Source: Paracyclopina nana
Taxonomy: Eukaryota; Arthropoda; Copepoda; Cyclopoida; Cyclopettidae
Assembly (NCBI GenBank): GCA_019096065.1
Contig: JAGUCH010000001.1
Location: forward strand, 9,982,001 to 10,046,000
Reading direction: 5' to 3'
DNA length: 64,000 bases
Position 1 is the first letter of the stretch, and every line of letters begins with the position of its first letter. Of this stretch, positions 1 to 13,100 are shown piece by piece. The notes beneath the pieces were generated by a model that saw only the letters and a list, made by a program, of their open reading frames with translations, searched no databases and had not been told where the DNA came from. The position numbers and the translations under genes were made by a program.

Positions 1-1380
1 TTAACATAACTCTTGTTATAGCTGTTTGCGCATTGTCTGCAAAATTACCTGTTTATCTTAATTGGTATTCAGTTGTTAGAGACTGTCTTTGCTACATGAT
101 TTCAATTTTTGTGCTTCTTTTAACTATAACAAATGGTGAAATATCTTGGATTGAGTCTCTAATACTATTAATATTATATTTGCTATATTGCATTGGAATG
201 GCGTTTAACCAGAAAATTGAAAAATTTATCGTTGAAAAAATAAGCGTACCAAAAAGTTGGATTGAAGCTCAAGAATATTCTTTACAACTCCCGTTACAGG
301 AAAAAACAAAATACGGAGACATTGAAATGGTGATTTTTATTTTTACATATGCATTCACTGAAATTTTGACAACACATTTTCAGGATATGGATGGTGGAGG
401 AATAAGTCTAGAAGAACTACAAACACCATTTAATGCTAAATTACCAGACCCAAAAGTTGATAATTGCAACGAACAAGCTCCAAAAAATGGAAAACAAAAT
501 TATTTTAGGTAATTTTTAACATTTTTTGCAAAGTAACCGAACCAAAAAATTTCTCATTTTAGATTATTTTTTTCTAAAAAAGTGATTCTTTTGCCAATTT
601 ATGCTATTGCTAGATACACTATTCCAGACTGTGAGTCAGTAAAATGGAAGTACTCTTACATTGGAACATTTCTTATTTCAATTTTATGGATATCATTTTT
701 ATCTTACATTATGGTATGGATGATAACAGTCATAGGTTTTACATTTGGTGTTCCTGATTCTGTTATGGGACTTACTTTTATCGCGGCTGGTGTAAGCGTT
801 CCTGATGCTTTGTCTGGAATTGCAGTTGTTAAAGATGGTCATGGAAATATGGCAGTTTCTAACGCAATTGGAAGCAATGTTTTCGACATTCTGGTTTGTC
901 TTGGGTTGCCTTGGTTCTTGAATACAGCGATTGTAAATCCCGGAACATATGTATCCGTAAAGAGCAAAGGTTTGTTGGCTTGATTTATTGTCCAGTTTTA
1001 AATAATCACTATAAGAAATTTTAACTATAAAACATCTTTAAAATATTTTTTTTTCCATTAAAAAACAAGTATACAAAATAATTTTGTTAAAAAAAGTCAA
1101 AATAAATGACACTAGAAGGGAGTAAGATTAACGCCAAAAACACAAAAAAAGTAATTTGAATTTTTTTCTCTTTTTTTTAGGTTTATTCTACTCAACTTTT
1201 AGCTTGCTGTCTACAATTGTATTCTTAATTGTTGCATCTCATTTCAATGGATGGAAATTAGACAAAAAATTTGGCATCCTTTTACTTATATGGTATTTTA
1301 TTTTTATGATTTTTGCATCTATGTATGAACTTAATTTTTTTGGCCATGCTAATTTACCAACATGCCAGAGTGACTACTAA
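1..1380 (+). CDS. SLC24-type Na/Ca,K exchanger, C-terminal part (partial at left edge)
   Basis: Exchanger that extrudes Ca2+ (with K+) against Na+ at the plasma membrane. Exons deduced from phase: from before base 1 to 329, 384-508, 563-969, 1181-1380, stop TAA at 1378. The 54-nt segment 330-383 has GT..TTTTCAG borders and length divisible by three, so it could be retained in frame, but it looks like one of the short introns typical here. Seen: hydrophobic segments before a hydrophilic loop, then the second exchanger repeat with the alpha-2 signature (GVSVPDALSG, and SNAIGSNVFD soon after), then two final membrane helices. The signature is diagnostic of the NCKX/SLC24 family. The N-terminal half lies outside the window, so orthology within SLC24 (for example to Nckx30C) is not decided. 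AATAAA at 1394 is a likely poly(A) signal. Confidence 0.9.
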
Positions 1381-1393
1381 TTAAGTTTATTTT

Positions 1394-1399
1394 AATAAA
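1394..1399 (+). promoter_or_regulatory. Candidate poly(A) signal AATAAA of the exchanger gene
   Basis: AATAAA lies 14 bases after the TAA stop; a second AATAAA occurs near 1451. Spacing fits a short 3' UTR. Inferred from the motif only. Confidence 0.45.
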
Positions 1400-1628
1400 G
1401 TTGTTCTGAAACTTATAACATGAAAGCATTTGTCTTGATATAATACAAGCAATAAAGAAAGGTTGACTATAAACATGTCTTTTTAGGAATTTGTTTTTAA
1501 ACTCAATGTCTCACAGTAATATTTTTTATATTCTGTTAACAATATTGACAAAAATGAAATAAATAATTTTTTTTTAAAGTTTCGTATTTTATTTATCAGC
1601 TCAAAACAAGTTTATTGATAGATATTTT

Positions 1629-3273
1629 TTATTTCTTCTGAATTTGGTCAAAAAAGTCATTTTTCCAACATTTGCAGCTCCCAGGTATAAGAAACCAGTC
1701 ATAATAAAGGCGAACCTGAAAATATAACAAAAAAAAACCTAACAAAAAAAGGCCAATTGTGTAATTCAAAATGTAAATTTTACCTGATAGCAGCCAAAGT
1801 CGTCCATGCCATCACATTTTTCTGTAATTTCAGCAGTGTTTCTTTTTTGATAGTGCTTTTGACCGGATTTCTACAATATTAACAATTTTTAAAAATACGC
1901 AATTCGGAATTTGATTTTAAAAAATTCGAAAAAAGTCTTATGCTTACTTCTTCAGGAGGTACTTTAACATTTGTAACCGGATTTCTTGAAAATGATGTTT
2001 TAAGACTTGGGAAAGATGCGTCAGGGTAAAATATTTCCGCCACAAGCAAACTTACCCATCTTGGAGAAGCAAGACAAGAACCATCCAAGTATTCACACTT
2101 ACTACTCCTGAAAAAATGTGAAATTTAAAAATACTACTTAAATTCACCAAAAGTCAAAAGAAGAATATGTAAAAAAAGAATTTACAAAACTGGTCATGCA
2201 CCAAAAGAATTTTTGAAGACGTTGTTTTTTTTATACTTACAAGCATTTTACAACTTCTACAGTCTGCGTAAAGTATCCTTCATAGGGTATTTGAACAACA
2301 TATCTCCAAACACCTTGATAATTTTTTGCAAAAACTGGAGTCACGTATTCAACTGCAGATGGGCAGGGTGTCATTGGTGAGTCAAGAGAGTTAATTGGAA
2401 CAAGTCCTGCATCGATTTCCCCTCCTATTCTGTCAGAAGCTTTTTCTTTGTTCCCACTAAGAACATTATAAAGCATACAAAAAACACCATATGATTCCTT
2501 GCAAAAACCTCCGCTTTTTGATTGCCTTGCCTCTACGTCTTTTTTAAAAAGGTCCGTAACTTCTTCATTGAGTTGATCGGTCAGTGATCGACTCACTCTA
2601 TGATGATAAAATAGTATTCTGAAAGAAAAAATATTTTGCATTTTAAAATAACCATAGGGTGTTAAAATATTTACCTATCTTTATTTTTTTGGCCAACTTC
2701 GTTTCTTTCTTCATCATATCTTGCAACTTTGGGCAAAGTATCATCAGCTTTGAGTATTGGTAGAGTTTTACTAAAGAAATCTAAAGTTTTTGCCTTAAAA
2801 AGCTCGCTAAAATGAAACATTGTTTAAATTTTAAAAATTTGTAGTGAAATTTTCTTACAATGGGTAAGAGGATCCGTCTACATTTTGTCCTATCGGATTA
2901 AGAGGCAAGTATCCTTTATTTAAATCACCACAAAGATTGTCCAATGTTTGTTCAGATCCATTTAAGTCATTAAGCCCTAGACATAAAAATATTTTGAGCC
3001 GACAATGGTTAGTGCTTTTTTTTTACCTGGGCATGCTACTTGTGTTTGCAAATAGGGAGGTTTTCTAACTTTAGGAGGATTTTTTGCTGGAGATTCTTCA
3101 AATGGATAATATCCTTTCGGATATTGGTTTACTGAGCAGATTTCAGTTACTAAAAATCCAAAAAACAAAAATATTCGGAAGTTTTTCTGAAAGAAAACAT
3201 TTGATGTAATCAAAAGTGAAAGAAATCTTTTTATTTATACCTTTATCATATTTGAGTATTGACAGCTCCTCAT
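1629..3273 (-). CDS. Spätzle-like secreted cystine-knot ligand (Spätzle 3-like?)
   Basis: Extracellular neurotrophin-like ligand of the Toll-receptor system. Eight coding exons on the minus strand: 3241-3273, 3027-3186, 2859-2976, 2675-2806, 2241-2618, 1948-2107, 1784-1870, 1629-1715; phases agree and total 384 codons. The N-terminus has a hydrophobic signal segment (FRIFLFFGFLVTEICS). The C-terminal domain starts with CPSAVEYVTP, continues through GVWRYVV, QTVEVVKC and CEYLDGSC, and ends with VRLYYDWFLIPGSCKC, the arrangement of Spätzle-family cystine knots. The ASPRWVSLLVAEIFYPD stretch in the middle of the knot reminds me of Spätzle 3, but that is from memory. The gene converges on the exchanger gene (tail to tail, 248 bp between stops). 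No obvious dibasic cleavage site was resolved. The start codon was chosen because it gives a signal peptide and an in-phase first exon. Confidence 0.85.
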
Positions 3274-3616
3274 ATCGTAAGGGTAGAAAAACTACTACTT
3301 ACAAGTAGAAATCAAAAGTGAAATTTTTTCATAAAAGGGTCCGTCAAATAACATCGACTATCATTATTTTAATATCTACAATTATTTTTTTTTACAAAAT
3401 TTCTTTACTTTTGATAGCTCAAAAAACTGCTTTTTAAAAAATGCACTGCTTCTTCACAGTTGTTAAGGCCATTTAAAGTTCTATTAAAAAAAAATTAATA
3501 GCAAACAAGAATTTGAAAAAAATACTAGCATTTTCTTTAAAAAACATTGATATATTTTTTAGTCAGTCAATAGTTCTCCATTTTATTTTTACAACTACGA
3601 AATTCTTACTATAACC

Positions 3617-4008
3617 TAATTAACTCGAAAAACTAAAGAGTGGCGGACAACAATCACAAAACCTGCTTGGTACTTTGATTCACGCAACCTAACCTTTAAA
3701 AGCGGTAAAATTCAAATCATGGTTCATTTGACTTTTTCTGCCAGAACTCTCATGTGCACACTTCGGCTGGATTTTTGTGTCAGTTTCCCTGAAGCTTCTC
3801 TTTATTTTGGTTTTATTATTCAAAATAGATTATCTGTGTACGTTTTAAGACATCAAAATGATTATGCATGCAAGCAATCTTAATTTTCCCTAATCCATAC
3901 GCCTTAAATTCATAGAACTGTTTTAAAAAAGTACCAGACGTAGTAAGAGTGATTTCAAAACATTTCTCAGTTTTTTGGTGTCCGCCATTCTTTAGTTTTT
4001 CGAGTTAG
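3617..4008. mobile_element. 392-bp MITE with TIRs and a 9-11 bp target duplication
   Basis: Ends carry inverted AACTCGAAAAACTAAAG followed by A(G/A)TGGCGGACA. The sequence TTACTATAACC precedes the left end (3606-3616) and follows the right end (4009-4019), which reads as a target-site duplication of up to 11 bp. No coding frame. A related element of the same length sits at 61159-61550. Lies between the Spätzle-like and FAM43 genes. Confidence 0.75.
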
Positions 4009-4238
4009 TTACTATAACCATATAGTAAATAGAAGTTCAAAAAAGGAGAAAAAATTAATGACCTTTAAAACCCTTTTAATACTTTATCCAGAGTCATTAG
4101 AATAACACTTTTGAAATAATGTTACTGATATTTTGCAATATGTTAAAACTATCATAAGCATAAAAACTTGAGTTCTTTTTTAAAAACTTTTTACTATAGA
4201 AAAAAACCATAAATAAAATATTTTTGTCTTTATTTGTA

Positions 4239-5283
4239 CTAAATTTGAGTACAAAATTCATCTACATCATCATTGTCATAAATATTTTTGTGATATTTAA
4301 TTTTTTGTAGGTACTTACTTTGCTCTTCTACAGAAAAAGTACTAATTGGAGCACTTTTTATGGACAAGTCGCAAAATTGATTTTCATTTAGAAAATGAGG
4401 ACATTCGGCTATATCAACATTTGTCTGTAGTGTAAAGTCTTCGTTTTTTTGTGAATCTTGAATTTTTGGTTCTTCTTCATCTTCTTCATCTATGTTTTTT
4501 AATTTTGGAGCGCTTTTACCCTTTTCAATGGGCAATTTAAAGTTTTGGCTTCCATTCTGAAGCAATATTTTTCTTAATGGCATAATTTTTTGATCTTTTA
4601 CTGAATTAACTAGGCATAGCCTCGCATTTTGTCTAGAAACCTTAAAAAAAAAAGTTTTTTACTTTCAAAAAGCAACAATATGTAGTAAAATACCTTTTCC
4701 AATCTGAAATCTATCAAAGCTTGATGTAGATAATCAGAGAGTTTTCTGTCAATTGTTTGGGCTTGTTTTTTTTTGGAACATAAGACTGCATGGCATCTTA
4801 ATTCCTGCTTCATTTTTCTTCCTTCATGCCTTAAAAATATACATTTAGAATTATGAACTTACTGTTCTAGTGACAAACAAATAATTTTGGACCTGTACCT
4901 GTAAATCCAGCAGAAAACATTTGGATACGTGGTGTTAGATCCACTAAAAGTAATTCTGTTGGCCCAATACTCGGTCAATCCATGTTCTTTTGTAACAGCT
5001 TTTAATCCAGAGGTAGACACTGTTAATTTCATAGAAATTTTTGGTTTTTCAGTCGTCAGAAAATTCTTCCAAAGTGTTACAAGAGGTTTATCCACGCAAC
5101 CATCGCCTTAAAATATCAAAAAAAATTCTTAGCATAAGCACAAAAAATTGACTTACCTTTCGCCCAACTCGTCAAAACATTTCCAAGATAGATAACCTTG
5201 CAGGTTGTATTTAAATCAGATATGTTTGCGCTTGACGCATTTTGCCAAAATTTTAATTTCTCTTGCAGTAACCAAGCACTCAT
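4239..5283 (-). CDS. FAM43: FAM43 family PTB-domain protein
   Basis: Intracellular protein with a phosphotyrosine-binding-like domain; FAM43 function is poorly known. Four exons on the minus strand: 5157-5283, 4899-5106, 4694-4829, 4239-4640; phases fit and give 290 residues. Seen: YLGNVLTSWAKG across the first junction, then KPLVTLWKNF, LTVSTSGLKAVTKEHGLTEY, YPNVFCWIYR joined to HEGRKMKQELRCHAVL, all hallmarks of FAM43A/B, followed by an alpha-helical stretch ending FRLEK. The last exon carries a low-complexity acidic segment (NIDEEDEEEP) and a Cys-poor tail ending DEFCTQI. The start ATG at 5281-5283 is the only one that gives the family N-terminus. Vertebrate FAM43 genes are single-exon, so the introns are notable (knowledge, not checked here). 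Confidence 0.9.
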
Positions 5284-6145
5284 TTTATATTATTTTGTGA
5301 CTCATTATGTAGGTTACATTGTTCCCAATTTCGGCTAAAGTTTATTTAAAAATGCCAAATTTGACCCACCTACATAAAACGGCACCTGACAACTCTGTTA
5401 TCCAGGTAAGAAATGTTCTTACCTGGCTCCTTGAATAAGATCAATTTGGCAAACGCCAACTAATTCTCTTATTTAATTCCCTTTTTTTCGGATTTAGGTC
5501 GAATTTAATTAAATTTTTCTAATTTTTTGCGCGGACCTAGATTCGAACTATGACAAAAAACTGGACTGAACAAAAATAATATTTTTGACGATGAGCCCGG
5601 TTCAGTTACAAAAACCGCATAAGTTTTTCTTTTAATATTTTAAATTACGTAGATTTATTCATCGCCATTTTACCTGAAACGAGGCCACAATTTTGTTATA
5701 AAATGCTTCTAAATTTGATTTTTTGAAGTTTTTTTGAGCAAATTTTTTTGGTATAGACCTAAATAGGCATGGGTAAAGAAATACAAATTTTGATTTTGGT
5801 TGTCTACATTTAGTTTTTTATTGCATTTTGTGAAAAAATGATTAAATTTTAAAAATTTGCATTTTATTAATGAAGTTTTTCAACAAACGCTTCAAATAGA
5901 AATTATAATTTTAAAGCATACATTTTTTATAATAGTGCATTCTAAAGTAAAATATACTAAATCGGAAGAAACTTTTTCATTTCTTCAGGATATCTTTTTG
6001 AGATTAAAAATTTTTTTATCATTATATAATAATATAGGATATCTCAATAGTCAAACTAAGCTTTATCCTCTCTATTATCTCATGAAAAGTTAAATATAGA
6101 AAAACATTAGGCATTCAAAAAAATTTTTTCATCAAAACTTGCTAA
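5284..6145. other. AT-rich intergenic stretch, no gene seen
   Basis: Between the FAM43 start and the MITE at 6146. The longest open frames are short and low-complexity. Promoters of the FAM43 gene must lie here, but no specific site can be named. Confidence 0.6.
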
Positions 6146-6756
6146 AAGGGGATGTCTCAAAATCGGGATTTGGCGCGCGGGATTTCTCCGCATGTACATT
6201 AGGTCAGTAGTGAGGCTGCTTCAGCAGCTCGCTAAACTTCGCTTCTGTCCTCTTATGCATATGTGGAGAAATTTTTTGCATTCATAATATTTCTGGTCGA
6301 CCAAATTTCAGTTTTTATGCCTTTTTTAAGGTAATTTTTGCATTCATGATATTTCTGGTCGACCAAATTTCTGTTTTTAGGCATTTTTAAGCTATTTTTT
6401 GCATTCATTATTTTTCAGGTCGACCAAATTTCAGTTTTTAGGCCTTTTTAAAGCTATTTTTGCATTCATGATATTTCTGGTCGACCAAATTTCTGTTTTT
6501 AGGCCATTTTCAGCCATTTTTTGCATTTTTGACCCAATAATTTAGGATATTTCTAGTCGACCAAATTTCAGTTTCTGGGCCTTTTTCAGCTACTTTTTGC
6601 ATTTATGATTTTTCCAGTCGACCAAATTTCAGTTTTTAGGCCTTTTTCAGCCATGTTTTGCATTTTTTATTTTTCCAGTCGACCAAACGCTTCTGTCCTC
6701 TTATGCATATGTAGAGAAATCCCACGCGCCAAATGCCGATTGTGAGACATCCCCTT
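6146..6756. mobile_element. 611-bp MITE with about 44-bp TIRs and an internal minisatellite
   Basis: The left end reads AAGGGGATGTCTCA then TTTGGCGCGCGGGATTTCTC; the right end carries the inverted complement with a few changes (GCGCGTGGGATTTCTC). The interior is an array of about seven units of 60-75 bp. A second inverted pair around CTTCTGTCCTCTTATGCATA flanks the array. No coding capacity; presumably mobilised in trans. Confidence 0.75.
6275..6685 (+). repeat. Minisatellite, about 60-75 bp unit with palindromic GGTCGACC core
   Basis: Each unit contains GCATTCATGATATTTC or a variant, then a TGGTCGACCAAATTTC-like segment and a T-rich tail ending AGC. About seven units, diverged by substitutions and small indels. 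Internal to the MITE at 6146-6756. Confidence 0.85.
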
Positions 6757-7182
6757 GTAAAAAATAATTGTCAAAAAATTTTTTTTTCATTTCATTGTTT
6801 TTATTTATCTGAATTTCTTTTAAATTGAGCCATGCTTTCCTTTTTCGGGAAGAAATTTAGAAAGCATAAGCGAGAGCGCTCGTTTTTCGCGTACGAGTAT
6901 AACTTTCTGGCTCCTGATCAGTCGACTTAGAGCTTGCAAGGGAAAAATTGATCAATTTAAAGGGTAAATTTTCAATCATTTTTTTTTGCATTATTTTTGC
7001 ATATTGGTTACAATTACTATCACTTTCAAAACTTTAATCTTTAAAGTTTAGAATTTGAATATTTTTTAAATGTGGACAATTATTCTTGGCTCTAAGCCAA
7101 AAGCATAAAGACAAAAATTTTGGTCAATATAGGTACCTTTTTTCCAGAAAATTTTTTACTTCTTCCAATTTGTTAAAAAACT

Positions 7183-10100
7183 ATGAAAACTTCAAACCTG
7201 TATCTTCAACTCTGGATTGCTACAGCTTGGTTATCTTCATTGCACGCTGGTAAGAAAAACATAATAACTTTTGATACAATGTGTGTGAACTTATCTTTAA
7301 AAAACTGATATAAGTAAACATACTTTTAAAAAATTTGATTTTGAAAAAAAATATTCTATACTTATTTTTTAGCATCATTCTATGGTTCAAATTTTGCATC
7401 AGTTCCGTTCAATGAGGCACAAAGCAATACAGAGCTTTCTTTTCGAATTAAAACAACAAGATCAGAAGCTCTGATACTCCTCGCCGCTGGAAGAACAGAC
7501 TATTTACTGGTGATGATGCAAGCAGGCTTCATCAAGGTAAGCAATTCGAAAGGTATTTTTTAAGAAAAATCTCATTTTACTTTTTAGGTTCACATCAATT
7601 TAGGGGTTGGTGAAACTGAACTGGAAAGCTCTAAAATTAGACTTGATGACTTAAACTGGCACGAAATAAAAATAACAAGAGATCAAGATAAGATTGAACT
7701 GATTATAGATCGTCAGCACACATCAAGGTACATGTAATTTATAGGATATTTTTGAGATATCTCCTTGTATATTGAGTTCTGTTCACTAAGAAATATTTTT
7801 CAGTGCCAGTCTACCGGGTCAGTATTATGAACTTAACATTCATTATGGAGTTTTTGTTGGCGGCATGGGAAATTTTAGTGAGTTATTTTTGGGAAATCAA
7901 GAAAATTTTCGAGGATGTATGGATGACATTATTTTTAATGACCGTAATATTTTACAGCAAGCAAAGGTAAATACATAACTTTTTCAAAAAAATAAAATAA
8001 AATTTTTTTTTAGCACAATGGATCTACAATTGGAGTAACTTGGGACTGTAGCGATGAATTTGAAGCAAATTCAGTTCAATCAATTTCTTTTTTATCAGAA
8101 AAAGCATTCATTTCCTTTCCTAATTGGATATCTTCTTCAGGATTTTTTCTAAAATTAAAGGTAATTTTAAAACAAGTAAAACTTTATTATGAATAAAAAA
8201 TATCTTTTGTAGGTTAAAACATCCTCAAAATATGCTATTTTGTTTTACACAGCTGGTCTTTATTCAACAAGTTCATTTATTAGAATGGATTTAGAAAATG
8301 GTCGGATTCGACTAATAATAAAACAAGTATGTAATGTAAAGTTCAAACATCAATTTAATTTTTTTATCTTAGGGAGATGTTTTTATTACGATAATTAACG
8401 AAGTTAGCATTAATGATGGACTTTGGCATGAACTGAAAGCTTTTTTCAGCTTGTCTTTGTTGGAAATTACTGTCGATCAGAGCGAAATGTCTAAAAGATA
8501 CAAAATGAATTCAAAAAAGCATTTTGATTCGTTTGGAAGCCTTTATGTTGGTGGAATTGAGTCATTTAGGCTTCAAAAAGAATTAAATCAAGAAATTAGC
8601 AATGCAACAGGGAGTCTGATGGGCTGTTTATCTCAAATTGAACTTGATGGCAAAAAAATTGGCTTACCTGAAGTTATAAGTTCAGAATCCATTAAAGTAG
8701 GATGTAATTGGCAATATCCATGCTTAAAAATGCCTTGCAATTTCGGAGAATCTTGTACTCAAGAGAGCATATTTGGATTTAAATGTGAATGTCAAAACAT
8801 TACAAATTGCACTTCTGAATCTACTTTTAGAGAACAGGTGATTTTAACAACTTTATTTTTTTGTAGTCTTTTAAAAAAATATCTCTAGGTGTGGTTTGAG
8901 ACTTCAAAACTTTATGTAGTAGAAGGAAAACAAGCTTTAATTACGTCAAATCATCTGAAACTTGCACAAAATATATCAATTTTTGGCGTTAATGAAAGAG
9001 ATTTAGTCTTTTCATTATTTCAACCACCGTTTTATGGTAGATTATTGCAATTATCGGATCCAAATAGAAAGGTTGAAAGTTTTACGCTTGCAGATGTCAT
9101 CTCAGGAAAAGTAAGTATGACATCGAATCATCAAATTAAAAGAAAACCTAATTATATGTAATTTACAGATCAGTTATTTACACATTGAAGGAGAAAAATC
9201 AAACGATACCATAATTTTTGATGTTAGTCTCAATTTTCCGGCAAAAAACATGGAAAAAATTCCTTTGCAATTGAAAAACCCCCAAAAATATACACTTGAA
9301 GTTATAGTGGAACCCTTAAATATTGTGCCTAAAATTGTGTTAGATCCTGAACTCAACAAGAAACCACTAAGAATATTTGAAGGGACCAAAATGCATCTAA
9401 ATGAAAAAATGATTCATGTCATTGATCCTGACAATACAAAAGAAGAAATAATCATAACCCTTTTACCAACATTAAATCAAAGCATTCCAGGCTATATTGA
9501 AAATGAAAGATTTCCAAATCAAGCAAGAAATTCTTTTTCTTACAATGATCTTACATTAGGAAAAGTAAAGTTTGTTTATCAGGTAAAATTTCCTAAAATT
9601 GCTATAGTTAAAAAATTAACTCAATTTTTTGTAGGATTCAAATGTAAAGACATTATCTTTACGTGTTTCTGACAGACAAGACGATGGAAATACTGTTTTT
9701 CTAACTTTAGATACTTATAAGCTGGAAATTTTTATTGTCAATAACACAGGAATTCTATTACCTAAAGGAACTGCGACTGTTATAAGCTCAGAAAATTTAA
9801 CCGTTACAACAAATTCTTACAATGATGGAATTATTTTAAGGTATCAAATTACATTTTTTAATATAAGACTTACTAGTAGTCAATTTTCAAGCTTTCATGT
9901 AAACTTGATTTTTCATGCAACAACAATGCTATATTTTTTGTCGTCAAGACTTATGCCACATCTATTTGAAATAATATTGTTAAGTCATTCTTGCATTAGC
10001 TTAAAAAAAATTTCATTGAGTAGAACAGCTATGATTTGTCTTGGCAAACTGTAAAAAAAATCGAATAATTTGCTTCATTTTTAGATTTGACATTGAAGAT

Positions 10101-13100
10101 CCTCCAAGATTTGGTCGCTTAGAAAAACTTCGAGATTACAGTAAATGGACTTCAACAAGAAGGTTTAATGGCAAGCAGCTAGAAAATGGAAAGGTTCGCT
10201 ACGTACACTTGGACAAAAGAAGCAATGTTTCATTTGATACATTCAAATTTACTGTATCAGCACTTTACAATAATTATTCCAATTCTGGGCCTATATTATC
10301 TTCGATTCAAGATACATTCAAAATTGAAATATTATCAAACAACCTCAAGGTAACTTTATTTGTGAAAAAATACTTAAAATTTCTGCTATTGAAAAATTGC
10401 TACCAAAGAATAGATATGCCATGCATAAATGTTATTTTCACTTTTTAAAAATTTAACTTCGCAATTTATCAAATAAATGATATTTCGAAATATCAAGTTA
10501 TTTTTCCCTGAAAATTGAATTTGCCATTTATTTTTAAACAATATATCAAAGAGCCTAAAAAAATGCAATATCTACCTTTTTTCAGCAAGTAAGAAAAAAT
10601 TCCTTGAATTTGTTAAATGTTAAGGAAATGGTTATCACTGATTTATACTTGATGTATCAAACGTTCCCAAAGTATTCTGATGATTCTCAAATAATTTACA
10701 AAATTAAACATGCTCCAAAAAATGGGATTTTGATGCTTTCATCGTCAGGTAAGCTCTTAAGAGCTCTAATGTTAAAATAATAAAATAAAATTATCTTTTT
10801 TTTAGGAATAGGCTCTTTTGGTTCTGAAATAAAAATGAGAACTGGGTCTTCATTTTGCCAAACTGATCTTCTTGCTGGGCATTTAAGATACAAATTGACG
10901 TCCTATAACACTAAAACTTCATTAAAAGATAACTTTACCTTCGAAGTATCCTTGAATTCCATTGAATCTCTAAAAAGTCAATCATACAGCGTTCAGGTAA
11001 GATTTTTTTTTTAAATCTTCGAAAAAATATATGTTTAATATTTTAAATTCTAGTATCAAATTCCCTTAAAATTTATAAATTTTTGCAAAAAAATGAATTT
11101 AACAGATGATCACTTCATCTTTGTAAAAAGATCAAATCGAAAGAAAAAAAATTTTTTTTTGAGCCTTTTTCAGCCAAAATTTACAAACTATAATCTCTGT
11201 GATAACTGAATAAAAAAAAAGTTGCTATTATTTTTTTGCTGCTTTGTAATTGCTAAAGGTAATGTCTCACGCAAGATACAAAAATCTTTTTCTTTTAAAA
11301 TTACAGGCATTAGATGATCAATTTTTTATATATTATTCACCTGGTGACACTACAGTGGACATAAAACTTGAGAGATTAGAAGTCGAGGAAGGATCTCGCA
11401 GGACATTGACGCGAAAACATCTAAGCATCGAATCGCCAGATATTGAACATTACGTATTCAATGTTACACGGTGTCCCTCTTATGGTCGCATAATTGTGCT
11501 GGCTCCGAATAAGGTGGAAGATGTAAGAGCTAACGCCACATTTTTCTCCTCTGATGAAATTGAAACTGATCGGGTTGTATACGAACACGATGATTCAGAG
11601 TCAAGAAGAGACTCATTTCACTTTGTAGCAACGGCCTCCAGAAAGGGTCAAGACTTTCGATATGAGGGCGTGTTTCATGTTCATGTAACGCTCAAAAATG
11701 ATCATGCACCAACTCAAGCTGTTATTAAGGTGTTTGATGTTGTTGAAAATGGACATAAGCTACTTACTGGCGATATTTTACGCTTTGTCGACAATGATAT
11801 CGACACTCTACCTAGAGATATCAAATATAGTCACCATGCTTTGCCTAATGGCGAACTAGTGTTCGTTGATTCCCCAAAAAAGCCAGTATTTGAGTTCACA
11901 CAAGCAGATCTTGATGAAAGACGCATCATTTTCAAGCATTTTGGCTCAGCTTTTGGACGCATTATGCTTTGGGTAACCGACGGGCAGTACTACGCGAGCA
12001 CGGAACTCAAAGTGCGCGCAGGGCCGCCCTTCCTGCGGGTGGCTAAAAACACTGGTTTAATCGTTCAGCGTGCCGACTCGGCATTTTTGTCAACTGCCAA
12101 TCTTACTTTAACTACCAACCTTAATGCCTGCAGCAATGATATCAAATTCATAGTTAAATCTCCACCAAAGAATGGAAAAATTCTCAAAAATGATATTCCT
12201 GTCACTTACTTTACGGCTCAAGACATCGAAGATGAGATGATAGAATATCGCAATAACAATTCTCTGGATCCCAACGAGCTTTTACGCTTAAAAGTTATCG
12301 CGGAAGACAATGCTGGTTACCAAGCTACAATAGAAATTGATTTCAAAATACATATTTACCCTGAAGTCTATTGGGAGCCACTGGCCATTGCCTCAAACAA
12401 CTCAATTCTTGTGGAGGAGTCAACTTCCATTGCCATAACTAAGCACAACCTCCAAGTAGAGAGGAAAGCGGAAATGGCAGCAACAGATGTCATTTTTATG
12501 GTGAAAAGGCCACCACTCTACGGCTACCTTGAAATTGATCCTCCGCTTACCTCACCCCAATCTGAGGTGACACTGTTTGACCAAGCAACAATCAATGAAG
12601 GAAGATTGCACTACATTCAATCTGTGTCAAACCAGAGTTCAGATGCCTTTGTCTTTGACGTAACTAACGGTATCAGCAGCCTTGAAAATCTTATCTTTCA
12701 TCTGAGCATACTGCCAAAGCATTTGTATATAGAACCTAGAGACCTTTGGGTAACGGAAGGTCAAGAATCCACGCTTAGTTCTACGAATATCTATGTGCTC
12801 ACCGACTACTTTGCCGATAAAATCAAAGACTACCTCATCGTTGACCCTCCTTCTGCTGGGAGGCTGGTTGACGTATCAGAAGCTTCACCAAACAGTGCAG
12901 TGAGTCCTTCAGTTACAATATTTTCCGTGGAAGACCTACATCGACATCGAATACGCGTAAGAATACGCTCATTTTAATTTTTAAGCATCAATGAGAAGGC
13001 CAAGGACATTGCTAAGATTTGAGCAAAACAACTGTTCTAAATTCAAAATCATCATTTGAGCCTAACAGAACTGAAATTTTTAGTCAATTCTTGTAATTTG

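Noticed and set aside
5857-6093. 78-codon AT-rich frame between FAM43 and kon
   Set aside because: Low complexity, no splice context and no similarity.
6275-6685. CRISPR-like spaced repeats
   Set aside because: Units are continuous diverged tandem copies without unique spacers, inside a MITE of a eukaryotic genome.
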